Notes: generated from the sequence alone by a model not told the origin. Counted from the stretch's first letter, positions 1 through 8,085 are shown. The stretch is DNA of 56,236 bases from an uncultured Bacteroidales bacterium (GCA_902779165.1 CACZAN010000035.1:1-56236); one strand, 5' to 3'. Numbers and translations: made by a program.

Positions 1-1041
1 CGCGTTGGCGGAACACACATCCACGATGCCATCGACAGCAAGCGCATCATGTCGCTCGTTGTCATCGCGCTTGTGCCTGCGTTGCTCTTCGGAATGTATA
101 ACGTAGGTTATCAGAACGCGCTCGCTGCCGGTCAACTGGAGAATGCAACCTTTTGGGGCATGTTCTGGTTTGGCTTCCTGGCCGTGCTGCCCAAGCTGAT
201 TGTCAGCTATGTGGTCGGCCTCGGCATTGAGTTCACCGTTGCGCAGTGGAAGAACGAGGAAATCCAGGAAGGCTTCCTCGTCTCGGGTATTATCATCCCG
301 ATGATCGTCCCTGTGAACACGCCGCTGTGGATGCTCGCCATCGCCGTGGCCTTCTCCGTTATCTTCGCCAAGGAGATTTTCGGTGGCACAGGTATGAACA
401 TTTTCAACGTCGCCCTCATCACGCGCGCGTTCCTCTTTTTCTCTTATCCCTCCAGCATGACGGGTGATGACTCCGTCTGGGTTGCCCAGAACGCTATCTG
501 CGGCCTCGGTTTCGATGTGCCCGACACGTTCTCAGCGGCTACCCCGTTGGGTGAGATTGCCGCCGGCGCCAGTGCCCTCAGCACCTCTCTCAGCGACCAG
601 GTCATCGGCCTCATCCCCGGTTCCATCGGCGAGACCAGCGTCATTGCCATTGCTCTTGGCGCTTGCCTGCTGTTGTGGACTGGTGTTGCCAGCTGGAAGA
701 CCATGCTCAGTGTGTTTGTGGGTGGTGCCTGCACGGGTTGGCTTTACAACGCCCTCGGCCTCTCGCCCCTCGATGCTGTGCAGCACCTCGTACTCGGTGG
801 CTTCTGCTTTGGTGCCGTCTTCATGGCTACCGACCCCGTTACCTCTGCCCGCACAGAAGGCGGTAAGTGGATTTATGGTTTCATGATTGGATTCGTAGCC
901 GTGACGGTGCGTGTCCTCAATCCGGGTTACCCCGAGGGTATGATGCTCGCCATCCTGCTCATGAACCTCTTTGCTCCGCTCATCGACTACTGCTTCGTCA
1001 GCCGCAACATCTCGAAGCGTGCAAAGCGCGCCAAGATTTGA
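1..1041 (+). CDS. nqrB: Na+-translocating NADH:quinone reductase subunit B (5' end outside window)
   Basis: This is the C-terminal 346 residues of NqrB, the membrane subunit that carries a covalent FMN and forms part of the sodium path in the Na+-NQR complex of the inner membrane. The frame is open from the first base (RVGGTHIHDAIDSKRIM) so the true start lies upstream; the Met at base 49 is internal. Many hydrophobic helices are visible. The motif FSAATPLG, with its Thr codon at 541-543, fits the flavinylation site that ApbE modifies, although the usual form is SGAT and here it reads SAAT. It is followed by nqrC, D, E and F on the same strand, so nqrA is expected just outside the window. Identification is firm; completeness cannot be judged. 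Confidence 0.97.
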   Translation, partial: RVGGTHIHDAIDSKRIMSLVVIALVPALLFGMYNVGYQNALAAGQLENATFWGMFWFGFLAVLPKLIVSYVVGLGIEFTVAQWKNEEIQEGFLVSGIIIPMIVPVNTPLWMLAIAVAFSVIFAKEIFGGTGMNIFNVALITRAFLFFSYPSSMTGDDSVWVAQNAICGLGFDVPDTFSAATPLGEIAAGASALSTSLSDQVIGLIPGSIGETSVIAIALGACLLLWTGVASWKTMLSVFVGGACTGWLYNALGLSPLDAVQHLVLGGFCFGAVFMATDPVTSARTEGGKWIYGFMIGFVAVTVRVLNPGYPEGMMLAILLMNLFAPLIDYCFVSRNISKRAKRAKI

Positions 1042-1058
1042 CAATTGGACAATTTACA

Positions 1059-1112
1059 ATTGTACAAATAAAAAGTAAATCGTAAAATCGTAAATCGTAA
1101 AATCGTCAAATT
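1059..1112. repeat. AT-rich octamer-like repeats between nqrB and nqrC
   Basis: The nqrB-nqrC gap consists of short degenerate units such as GTAAAATC and GTAAATC repeated head to tail after a copy of ACAATT words. A related run fills the nqrC-nqrD gap. No promoter or terminator is evident, so this is probably spacer DNA within one transcript. Confidence 0.6.
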
Positions 1113-1117
1113 AGATT

Positions 1118-2293
1118 ATGGCAAAGAAATTTATATGCAGTCAATGCGGTCAGACATTTGAAGCCGCATCCATGCCCGACAAGTGCCCCATCTGTGGCGC
1201 TGATACTTCTCATCTTTCTGAGGTGAAACCTAAGGGCATTAACACCAATGGAAACGTATACACCATCTGCTATGCAGCAGTGATGGTGGTGCTCGTAGCC
1301 TTCCTGTTGGCCTTCGTCAGCAGCGCCCTGAAGCCCGCTCAGGATGCCAATGTGGCTATCGACAAGAAGAAACAGATTCTTGCTTCCCTCAACGTTCGTG
1401 GTATCGACAAGGGCGAGGTGGAAGCAAAGTTCGACGAATTGATTCAGGAAACATGTGTTGTCACTCCCGATGGTCAGGTCACGGAAGGCGGAGCCTTTGA
1501 GGTCGAGACCAAGGAGATAGGCCAGAAGTTCCCTGTCTATAAGGCAAAGACCGCCGATGGCGCAGATGCCCTCGTGCTGCCTCTGAAAGGCCGTGGCCTT
1601 TGGGGTGGCCTTTGGGGTTATGTAGCCGTAACGCCCGACTTCCAGACGGTGCTCGGTGCTTACTTCGACCATGAGAGCGAGACCGCCGGTCTCGGTGCCC
1701 TCATCAAGGAAGAGAAGTTCCAAAGCCAGTTCATCGGTCGTCCCGTGATGGCAGATGGCAAGGTGGCCCTCACCGTAGTGAAGAAAGGTGCCAGCGAAGC
1801 CGAGACTCAGGTCGATGGTGTCACTGGTGCGACCCTGACCTCCAAGGGTGTTGGCGAAATGGTGCTCAGCGGAATCCAGCAGTATGTAGATGCTCTCGGT
1901 GCTGGCAAGCCGGCAGGAAGCTGCAAGAATGCTCCCAAGTGCTGCGAGAAGCCTGACTGCAAATGCGCTGAAAAGAAAGTCTGCGCCTGCAAGGACGGCA
2001 GCTGTGGTGATGCAGCCTGCAACTGTGCTTCCGAAGCTAAGTGCTGCGCTCGTGAAGAATGCCCTTGCGCCTGCTGTGAGAAGGCAGCTCCCTGCGAGAA
2101 GAAGAATGAGGGTTGCGGCCAGCACCAGGGTTGTCCCAAAGCTCAGCAGGGCTGCGGTGGCTGCCCTGAGAAGGCTGAAGCCCCTAAGTGCCAAAGCGGC
2201 AGCGATTGCTGCAAGAGCGGTACCTGTGATAAGAGTGGTTCCTGCGGAAAGCCCGGTTGCGATGGCGATAAGGCTTGCTGCGGACACAAGTGA
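1118..2293 (+). CDS. nqrC: NqrC with added N-terminal rubredoxin-like knuckle and C-terminal cysteine-rich tail
   Basis: NqrC is the Na+-NQR subunit that holds a covalent FMN on the outer face of the membrane. The core is clear: a single transmembrane helix at about residues 47-68, then an FMN-binding domain with the flavinylation motif DGVTGATLTS, the modified Thr being residue 239. Two parts are not normal for the family. Residues 1-28 form CxxC-N12-CxxC (C7, C10, C23, C26), the spacing of the rubredoxin-like domain of rubrerythrin. Residues 267-391 contain 29 cysteines in 125 residues, mostly as CC, CxC and CxxC, like a metallothionein. By known NqrC topology the knuckle would be cytoplasmic and the tail periplasmic. 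At 391 residues it is well over 100 longer than typical NqrC. The start at 1118 is the only one that includes the knuckle; a frame without it would have no nearby Met. Confidence 0.95.
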   Translation: MAKKFICSQCGQTFEAASMPDKCPICGADTSHLSEVKPKGINTNGNVYTICYAAVMVVLVAFLLAFVSSALKPAQDANVAIDKKKQILASLNVRGIDKGEVEAKFDELIQETCVVTPDGQVTEGGAFEVETKEIGQKFPVYKAKTADGADALVLPLKGRGLWGGLWGYVAVTPDFQTVLGAYFDHESETAGLGALIKEEKFQSQFIGRPVMADGKVALTVVKKGASEAETQVDGVTGATLTSKGVGEMVLSGIQQYVDALGAGKPAGSCKNAPKCCEKPDCKCAEKKVCACKDGSCGDAACNCASEAKCCAREECPCACCEKAAPCEKKNEGCGQHQGCPKAQQGCGGCPEKAEAPKCQSGSDCCKSGTCDKSGSCGKPGCDGDKACCGHK

Positions 2294-2295
2294 TA

Positions 2296-2331
2296 AATAG
2301 TAAATTGTAAATCGTCAAATCGTGAATTACT
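2296..2331. repeat. AT-rich octamer-like repeats between nqrC and nqrD
   Basis: The gap repeats words such as GTAAATCGTCAAATCG and shares TAAATCGTCAAAT with the nqrB-nqrC gap. It looks like spacer of the same kind. Confidence 0.55.
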
Positions 2332-2334
2332 ATT

Positions 2335-2958
2335 ATGAGTATGTTTTCTAAAGCAAATAAGGAGGCGCTGACCAGTCCGCTGAACCTGAATAACCCCGTG
2401 GTGGTGCAGGTGCTCGGTATCTGCTCGGCCTTGGCTGTGACGGCTCAGCTGGAGCCCGCCATCGTGATGGGTCTTTCCGTGACCATCATCACCGCCTTCT
2501 CCAACTTGATTATCTCTCTCATTCGCAATACCATCCCCAACCGCATCCGTATCATCGTGCAGCTGGTGGTGGTGGCAGCGCTGGTGACCATTGTCAGCCA
2601 AGTGTTGAAGGCCTTCGCCTACGACGTGAGCGTGCAGCTCTCCGTCTATGTAGGTCTGATCATCACCAACTGTATCCTGATGGGTCGCCTCGAGGCTTTT
2701 GCAATGATGAATAAACCCTGGCCCTCGTTCCTCGACGGTATTGGCAATGGTATCGGCTACGCCATTATCCTCATCATCGTGGGCTTCTTCCGTGAACTCC
2801 TCGGCGCCGGCACCCTGCTCGGCTTCCAGGTTATTCCGCAGTGGTGCTACGACCACGGTTACGTGAACAATGGTATGATGACGATGCCCGCGATGTCTCT
2901 GATTCTCGTTGGATGTGTCATCTGGGCACACAGAGCGTATAATAAAGATCTGCAGTAA
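2335..2958 (+). CDS. nqrD: Na+-translocating NADH:quinone reductase subunit D
   Basis: A polytopic inner-membrane subunit of 207 residues, normal length for NqrD. In the known complex NqrD and NqrE are inverted homologues that hold a [2Fe-2S] cluster between them within the membrane, passing electrons between the NqrF ferredoxin domain and the NqrC flavin. The two expected cysteines are visible at C30 (VLGICSAL) and C113 ([10 protein letters not shown]). The motif [14 protein letters not shown] near residue 150 is typical. It follows nqrC after about 40 bp and ends 2 bp before nqrE, so the two are almost certainly translated together. Confidence 0.97.
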   Translation: MSMFSKANKEALTSPLNLNNPVVVQVLGICSALAVTAQLEPAIVMGLSVTIITAFSNLIISLIRNTIPNRIRIIVQLVVVAALVTIVSQVLKAFAYDVSVQLSVYVGLIITNCILMGRLEAFAMMNKPWPSFLDGIGNGIGYAIILIIVGFFRELLGAGTLLGFQVIPQWCYDHGYVNNGMMTMPAMSLILVGCVIWAHRAYNKDLQ

Positions 2959-2960
2959 TT

Positions 2961-3587
2961 ATGGAACATCTATTAAGCCTCTTCGTCCGCTCCATCTTTG
3001 TGGACAATATGATTTTCGCGTTTTTCCTCGGTATGTGTTCTTACCTTGCCGTTTCGAAGACCGTGAAGACTGCCCTCGGCCTCGGTGTGGCTGTCACTTT
3101 TGTGTTGCTCATCACCGTGCCCGTAGATTACCTCTTGCAAGTGTATGTCCTCGGTCCCAACTGCTTGGTTGAGGGTGTGGACCTTAGCTTCCTGTCGTTC
3201 ATCCTCTTCATCGCCGTGATTGCAGCTATGGTGCAGCTGGTGGAGATGATTGTCGAGCGCTTCAGCCCCTCGCTGTATGCTGCCCTCGGTATCTTCCTCC
3301 CGCTGATTGCCGTGAACTGCGCCATCATGGGCGCCTCGCTGTTCATGCAGCAGCGCATCACGATGCCTGACACCAACTCACAGGCCATTACCGGCATCTG
3401 GGATGCAGTAGCTTACGCCCTCGGTTCGGGTATCGGCTGGCTGCTCGCCATCACCTGCCTGGCTGCCATTCGCGAGAAGATGGCATATACCGATGTGCCC
3501 CGTCCCCTTCAGGGTCTCGGCATTACGTTCATCACCGTCGGCCTGATGGCTATGGCCTTCATGTGTTTCAGCGGATTAAATCTCTAA
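2961..3587 (+). CDS. nqrE: Na+-translocating NADH:quinone reductase subunit E
   Basis: A polytopic inner-membrane protein of 208 residues, partner of NqrD. The conserved cysteines C26 ([12 protein letters not shown]) and C120 ([12 protein letters not shown]) that complete the intramembrane [2Fe-2S] site are present. The N-terminus [20 protein letters not shown] is characteristic of the family. Only 2 bp separate it from nqrD. Downstream, a 160-bp gap holding a head-to-head palindrome pair separates it from nqrF, which could affect how much nqrF is made relative to nqrB-E. Confidence 0.97.
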   Translation: MEHLLSLFVRSIFVDNMIFAFFLGMCSYLAVSKTVKTALGLGVAVTFVLLITVPVDYLLQVYVLGPNCLVEGVDLSFLSFILFIAVIAAMVQLVEMIVERFSPSLYAALGIFLPLIAVNCAIMGASLFMQQRITMPDTNSQAITGIWDAVAYALGSGIGWLLAITCLAAIREKMAYTDVPRPLQGLGITFITVGLMAMAFMCFSGLNL

Positions 3588-3590
3588 CAG

Positions 3591-3742
3591 ACCCACCCCC
3601 GACCCCTCCCGTAAGGGAGGGGAGAGCCTGCGGGGTGTTACGTTAAACAAAGTCTAATCATTAATCATTAAAAGAATGACCCTATAAACTTCCAAGCGCT
3701 AGCCGCTCCCCTCCCTAACGGGAGGGGTAAGGGGGTGGGTCT
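3591..3742. repeat. Head-to-head GGGAGGG palindrome pair between nqrE and nqrF
   Basis: Two inverted copies of a palindromic unit face each other. The left copy (3591-3625) begins ACCCACCCCCGACCCCTCCC, the right copy (3704-3742) contains CCCTCCCTAACGGGAGGGG and ends GGGGGTGGGTCT. They enclose about 78 bp of AT-rich DNA. The same arrangement occurs at 14844, 17591, 21634 and 22530. The right copy ends only 7 bp before the nqrF start codon. Confidence 0.85.
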
Positions 3743-3748
3743 TCAATT

Positions 3749-5038
3749 ATGAATACATCACTAATTCTCACAAGCATTGTGGTCTTCCTCGTGATTATCA
3801 TCGCGTTGGTTATCATTCTGCTTGTTGCAAAGGCATACCTCTCGCCGAGTGGTAATGTCACGATTACAATGAATGGCAAGGACACGCTGTCCGTGCCCCA
3901 GGGTGCCAGCCTGCTCTCCACCCTCGCCGCTGAAGGTGTCTATCTCCCCTCAGCCTGTGGTGGTAAGGGCTCCTGCGGCCAGTGCAAATGCCAGGTCGTA
4001 GAAGGTGGCGGTGAGATTCTTGACTCTGAGAAGGGACACTTCACCCGTAAGGAACAGAAGGACCACTGGCGCCTCGGCTGCCAGTGCAAGGTCAAGGGCG
4101 ACCTCGGCATCAAAGTGCCCGACAGCGTCCTCGGCGTCAAGGAGTGGGAGTGCACCGTTATTGGCAACAAGAACGTTGCGACCTTCATCAAAGAATACAA
4201 GGTCGCTCTGCCTCCCGGCGAGCACATGGACTTCGAGCCTGGTAGCTACGCACAGATTCGCATTCCAGCATTCGACTGCATAGACTACGATAAGGACTTC
4301 GACAAGTCCCTCATCGGCGATACTTACTTGCCTGCATGGGAGAAGTTCGGTCTCTTCCCACTCAAGTGTAAGAACCCAGAACCCACCATCCGCGCTTACT
4401 CTATGGCCAACTATCCTGACGAGGGCGACATCATCACCCTCAACGTCCGTATCGCCACACCTCCCTTCAAGCCGAAGGAGCAGGGTCCTGGCTTCATGGA
4501 TGTCAACCCGGGTATCGCTTCCAGCTATATCTTCAGCTTGAAGCCTGGTGACAAGGTCATCATGAGTGGCCCTTATGGTGAGTTCCGTCCCCAGTACGGC
4601 ACAGGGCGCGAGATGATTTGGGTCGGTGGTGGTGCTGGTATGGCTCCCCTGCGTGCTCAGATCATGCACATGCTCAAGGGCCACGGCGTGAAGGACGAAG
4701 ACCGCAAGCGCCCCATGCACTACTTCTATGGTGCCCGCGCGCTGGAGGAGATTCCTTTCCTCGACGACTTCCTGCAGCTCGAGAAGGACTTCCCCAACTT
4801 CCACTTCCACCTCGCTCTCGACCGTCCCGATCCCAAAGCCGATGCCGCTGGCATCAAGTACACTCCGGGCTTCGTGGCTCCCGTCATGGGCGACACCTAC
4901 CTTAAGGCCCATGAGGCTCCCGAAGACTGCGAGTACTACCTCTGCGGTCCTCCCATGATGGCTAAGACCGTCCTTGACCTCCTGCACAGTCTGGGTGTCG
5001 AAGACGACATGATTCGCTTCGATAACTTTGGCGGTTAA
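3749..5038 (+). CDS. nqrF: Na+-translocating NADH:quinone reductase subunit F
   Basis: NqrF is the NADH-oxidising entry subunit of the sodium pump. Its 429 residues show the expected order: one N-terminal transmembrane helix (about residues 4-27), a plant-type ferredoxin domain with the cysteine pattern SACGGKGSCGQCKC followed by LGCQC, an FAD-binding barrel with RAYSMANYP, and an NAD-binding domain with GGGAGMAPLR and the C-terminal YLCGPPMM. Length and motifs are normal. It is the last nqr gene; a terminator hairpin follows within 25 bp. It lies 161 bp downstream of nqrE, much farther than the other operon gaps. Confidence 0.98.
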   Translation: MNTSLILTSIVVFLVIIIALVIILLVAKAYLSPSGNVTITMNGKDTLSVPQGASLLSTLAAEGVYLPSACGGKGSCGQCKCQVVEGGGEILDSEKGHFTRKEQKDHWRLGCQCKVKGDLGIKVPDSVLGVKEWECTVIGNKNVATFIKEYKVALPPGEHMDFEPGSYAQIRIPAFDCIDYDKDFDKSLIGDTYLPAWEKFGLFPLKCKNPEPTIRAYSMANYPDEGDIITLNVRIATPPFKPKEQGPGFMDVNPGIASSYIFSLKPGDKVIMSGPYGEFRPQYGTGREMIWVGGGAGMAPLRAQIMHMLKGHGVKDEDRKRPMHYFYGARALEEIPFLDDFLQLEKDFPNFHFHLALDRPDPKADAAGIKYTPGFVAPVMGDTYLKAHEAPEDCEYYLCGPPMMAKTVLDLLHSLGVEDDMIRFDNFGG

Positions 5039-5060
5039 TTTCCGCTCAGAGTTTCAATAC

Positions 5061-5096
5061 ATCCCTGCCGGTCCTTGTGGCCGGTGGGGATTTTTT
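5061..5096 (+). terminator. Rho-independent terminator after nqrF
   Basis: ATCCCTGCCGG and CCGGTGGGGAT form a strong stem around a short loop and are followed directly by a run of six T. It closes the nqr operon. Confidence 0.85.
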
Positions 5097-5136
5097 CCAC
5101 AAAAGAAGACCGCCAACTATCTACTAACACGTTCTA

Positions 5137-5412
5137 ATGATGAAAAGAATCTGCCTCTTTCTTGCCGCTGTCTGCTTTGCTGCCTTCATTCATGCAGAGA
5201 ATTGGATGAGTCGTCTGCCCGATGATGCCTACGTTGCCGTGCTCTCCATTCCCGGTACTCACGACGCCGCCACAGGTAGCGGATGGTCTGCCGGAATGGA
5301 GGATATGGGTTTCTACTCCCTCGCAGGCACCCGTCTCACCCTCCCTCGGCGCGGTGACGTTGTGCTCGTCCGCCACTCCGACGGTCGCATCGTGAAGACC
5401 CTTTACAAGTGA
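5137..5412 (+). pseudogene. Internally deleted PI-PLC-like secreted protein with sorting-domain tail
   Basis: The 91-residue frame starts with a signal peptide (MMKRICLFLAAVCFAAFIHA) and then NWMSRLPDDAYVAVLSIPGT-HDAATGSGW, which closely resembles the beginning of the PI-specific phospholipase C X domain, including the first catalytic His. After about 45 residues it jumps to FYSLAGTRLTLPRRGD-VVLVRHSDGRIVKTLYK, which looks like the conserved C-terminal sorting segment of secreted Prevotella/Porphyromonas proteins. The catalytic barrel of roughly 250 residues is missing. The junction keeps the frame. I read this as a remnant left by an in-frame internal deletion; it may still be exported but should have no phospholipase activity. 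A genuine small secreted protein is the alternative. Confidence 0.6.
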
Positions 5413-5538
5413 CACCATTATTTATTATGTGCGCCCGCGAACGCGCATATCGCGCGCGTAAAGGCCCTTATCGTCTGCAAAATGTACAAAAAATATTAAA
5501 AGGTCGCCCGATTTTTCCTTTAAGTGAAAGAAAATTAC

Positions 5539-5546
5539 TACTTTTG
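5539..5546 (+). promoter_or_regulatory. Bacteroidota -7 promoter element upstream of the nitrilase-ior operon
   Basis: TACTTTTG matches the TAnnTTTG -7 consensus, 45 bp before the start codon at 5592. A clear TTTG -33 box is not visible at the right spacing. Confidence 0.55.
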
Positions 5547-5591
5547 CAATCAAATTGCAAGTAAAACGGCTTAAAACAACATCACAAAGGT

Positions 5592-6353
5592 ATGAAGGTA
5601 ACCATCTTACAGCACGACATTCAATGGTGCCGCCCCGATGAGAATCTGGCGCATCTCGATGAACTCATAGACAAACTGCCGTCCACCGACCTCCTGCTCC
5701 TGCCCGAAATGTTCGCCACAGGACTGAACAATATGGCACAGGATATTGTGGACCTCCAACCTCGGATCCTCCAGTGGATGCAACAGAAAGCCCGCGAGCT
5801 CGACGCTGCCGTCGTGGGCAGTATCGCCACCGAGGACAATGGCAAATGCTACAACCGCCTGCATTTCGTGCGTCCTGATAGTGAAGTCTCTGTCTACGAC
5901 AAGCGTCACCTCTTTGCCTACGGCGGAGAGGCCGAGCATTACAGCCGAGGCCACAGTCGCGTCATTGTCGAGTTCCGGGGAGTGCGATTCCTGCTGCAGG
6001 TATGCTACGACCTGCGCTACCCGCTCTGGGCTCGCAACCGTGGGGATTATGACTGCATACTTTATTCTGCCAACTTCCCCATCAGTCGCGACACCGCCTG
6101 GCGCACCCTTATTCGCGCCCGTGCTATCGAGAACCAGTGCTATGTCGCAGCCTGTAACCGAATAGGAACCGACCAGCAGTGCGAGTACTACGGGCGTTCC
6201 GCCATCATCCACCCCTACGGCGAAACCATCATGGATTGTCCCGACAAGACCGAGTGGGCTGCTTCCGCAGTCATCGATCTCGATTTCCTCCGCCACTACG
6301 AGAATAAGTTCCCTGTGTTGGATGATGCGGATGATTTTGAGTTGAAAAGTTGA
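5592..6353 (+). CDS. Nitrilase-family omega-amidase (YafV-like)
   Basis: A cytoplasmic carbon-nitrogen hydrolase of 253 residues. The Glu-Lys-Cys triad is visible: E39 in LLLLPEMFATG, K104 in VYDKRHLFAYGGE and C138 in LLQVCYDLRYPLWARN. This combination and the length fit the omega-amidase branch, which hydrolyses 2-oxoglutaramate and 2-oxosuccinamate, removing the by-products of glutamine- or asparagine-dependent transamination. iorA follows after 15 bp, so the two are probably co-transcribed, which fits a role around 2-oxo acids from amino-acid breakdown. Another member of the nitrilase superfamily with a different small amide substrate cannot be excluded. Confidence 0.85.
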   Translation: MKVTILQHDIQWCRPDENLAHLDELIDKLPSTDLLLLPEMFATGLNNMAQDIVDLQPRILQWMQQKARELDAAVVGSIATEDNGKCYNRLHFVRPDSEVSVYDKRHLFAYGGEAEHYSRGHSRVIVEFRGVRFLLQVCYDLRYPLWARNRGDYDCILYSANFPISRDTAWRTLIRARAIENQCYVAACNRIGTDQQCEYYGRSAIIHPYGETIMDCPDKTEWAASAVIDLDFLRHYENKFPVLDDADDFELKS

Positions 6354-6368
6354 AATTTAAATATATAT

Positions 6369-8018
6369 ATGAAGAAATTACTTTTAGGTGACGAGGCGAT
6401 AGCGCAGGGTGCCATCGATGCCGGGCTTTCTGGCGTCTATGCATATCCCGGCACGCCTTCCACAGAGATTACGGAGTACATTCAGGGCAACGCTCTTGCC
6501 CGCGAACGCAGATTGCATAGCCGCTGGTGTACGAATGAGAAGACGGCCATGGAGGCCGCGCTCGGAATGTCATTCATGGGTAAACGCGCTCTCGTCTGCA
6601 TGAAACATGTGGGCTTGAATGTCTGCGCCGACCCGTTTGTGAATAGCGGAATGACTGGTGTCAACGGTGGTGTGGTGGTCCTCGTGGCCGACGATCCCTC
6701 CATGCATTCCTCTCAGGACGAACAGGACAGCCGCTTCTATGGCAAGTTCGCCCTCATTCCCACCTTCGAGCCTTCCTCTCAGCAGGAAGCCTACGATATG
6801 ATGGCCACAGCCTTCGAGTACTCCGAACAGCAGTGCCTGCCCGTCCTCATGCGTGTTACCACCCGCATGGCCCACAGCCGCGCCGTCGTTCAATGTGCCG
6901 ACGCACCGCGTCTGGAGAACGAGCTGAACTACCATGCCGCAGCCGCCAACTGGGTGCTGCTCCCCGCCAATGCCCGCCGCCGCAATGATAAGGTGACGGC
7001 CCAGCAGGCACAGCTCGAGGAGGATGCCGCCAACTCGAAGTGGAACCAATTGACTTTCCCCTACAAGGTGGCGGGGAGTGGGGCCTTCCCTTTGGGCATC
7101 ATCGCCAGCGGCATCGCCTATAACTATGTCATGGAATCTGGGGCTTCTCTCCCCCTCCTGAAAATCTCTCAATATCCCCTGCCTAAGCGCCTCGTCCGCC
7201 AACTGCTGGACGTCTGCGAGCGCGTCATCGTTGTCGAAGAGGGCCAGCCCTTCATCGAGGAACAGGTGCGCGGCGTCTTCGAGAGCCAGAACATCCTCGG
7301 TCGTCTCACAGGCGAGTTGCCCCGCACAGGTGAGCTGACTCCCGACACCGTTGCCGAGGCCCTCGCCAAAGAGTGTGATGGCCTTGCTTCAACTAATAAC
7401 AGCGCGTCAGCACTCCCCTCCCTGACGGGAGGGGTTGGGGGTGGGTCTTTAATAGCCCCCCGTCCCCCTCAGCTCTGTCAGGGTTGCGGTCACCGCGACG
7501 TCTACACCGCCCTGAACGAAGTCCTTAAGGAGTACGAGAATCCGCGCGTCTTCGGAGATATCGGTTGCTACACACTCGGCTTCCTCCCCCCTTATCGCGC
7601 CATCCATTCCTGCGTCGATATGGGTGCCAGCATCACCATGGCAAAGGGAGCCGCTGATGCCGGTCAGTGGCCCGCAGTGGCAATCATCGGCGATTCCACC
7701 TTTACCCATTCAGGTATGACCGGGCTGCTGGATGCCGTTAATGAGAACGCCGACATCACCGTCATAATCTCCGACAACCTCACCACCGCAATGACCGGCG
7801 GTCAGGATTCTGCCGGCACCAATAAGTTCGAGGCCATCTGCCGCGGACTCGGAGTCAGCGACGAGCACCTGCATGTCGTGGTGCCCCTGCCCAAGAACAT
7901 GCCGGAGATAACCCGCATCATCCGCGAAGAAATCAACTACCACGGCGTCAGCGTCATCATCCCACGCCGCGAGTGCATTCAGACTTTCAAAAGGCACGCT
8001 AAGGAAAAGAAAAATTAA
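6369..8018 (+). CDS. iorA: Indolepyruvate:ferredoxin oxidoreductase alpha subunit
   Basis: The large subunit of a thiamine-diphosphate enzyme that decarboxylates aryl-2-oxo acids (from Trp, Phe, Tyr) to acyl-CoA, reducing ferredoxin. The N-terminal half shows LLGDEAIAQGAIDAGLSGVY and AYPGTPSTEI, the C-terminal half CQGCGHRDVY and the TPP site GDSTFTHSGMTG-LLDAVNENAD-ITVIISDN near residue 441. At 549 residues the protein stops soon after the TPP domain; the two-cluster ferredoxin domain found at the C-terminus of archaeal IorA is absent, so a separate ferredoxin must accept electrons. The linker before CQGCGH contains a palindromic element translated as PSLTGGVGGGS (about residues 350-360). 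iorB follows 70 bp downstream. Confidence 0.93.
   Translation: MKKLLLGDEAIAQGAIDAGLSGVYAYPGTPSTEITEYIQGNALARERRLHSRWCTNEKTAMEAALGMSFMGKRALVCMKHVGLNVCADPFVNSGMTGVNGGVVVLVADDPSMHSSQDEQDSRFYGKFALIPTFEPSSQQEAYDMMATAFEYSEQQCLPVLMRVTTRMAHSRAVVQCADAPRLENELNYHAAAANWVLLPANARRRNDKVTAQQAQLEEDAANSKWNQLTFPYKVAGSGAFPLGIIASGIAYNYVMESGASLPLLKISQYPLPKRLVRQLLDVCERVIVVEEGQPFIEEQVRGVFESQNILGRLTGELPRTGELTPDTVAEALAKECDGLASTNNSASALPSLTGGVGGGSLIAPRPPQLCQGCGHRDVYTALNEVLKEYENPRVFGDIGCYTLGFLPPYRAIHSCVDMGASITMAKGAADAGQWPAVAIIGDSTFTHSGMTGLLDAVNENADITVIISDNLTTAMTGGQDSAGTNKFEAICRGLGVSDEHLHVVVPLPKNMPEITRIIREEINYHGVSVIIPRRECIQTFKRHAKEKKN
7411..7450 (+). repeat. GGGAGGG palindromic element inside iorA, in frame
   Basis: The stretch contains CCCCTCCCTGACGGGAGGGG followed by TTGGGGGTGGGTCTTT, the right-hand form of the element seen before nqrF. 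It is read without a stop as ALPSLTGGVGGGSL, in the same phase as all other coding copies. It sits in the linker between two enzyme domains. Confidence 0.85.
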
Positions 8019-8085
8019 TGTATAATGAATAATGTATAATGTATAATTCTCAATTCTCAATTATCCATTATCAATTCTCAATTAT
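8019..8085. repeat. TATAAT/AATTCTC simple repeats between iorA and iorB
   Basis: The gap is built from repeated words GTATAATGAATAAT and CTCAATTCTCAATTAT. It is typical low-complexity spacer in this window; no promoter element is convincing. Confidence 0.5.

Noticed and set aside
532-1044. Antisense open frames opposite nqr, addA, addB and permease genes
   Set aside because: They are shadows produced by GC-rich codon use; they lack start signals, family resemblance and promoters.
1917-2293. Frameshift or stop read-through creating the NqrC cysteine tail
   Set aside because: The tail is continuous in frame from the FMN domain, has coherent codon use for Cys, Lys and Gly, and ends in a normal stop before the nqrD gap. 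An assembly error cannot be fully excluded without reads.
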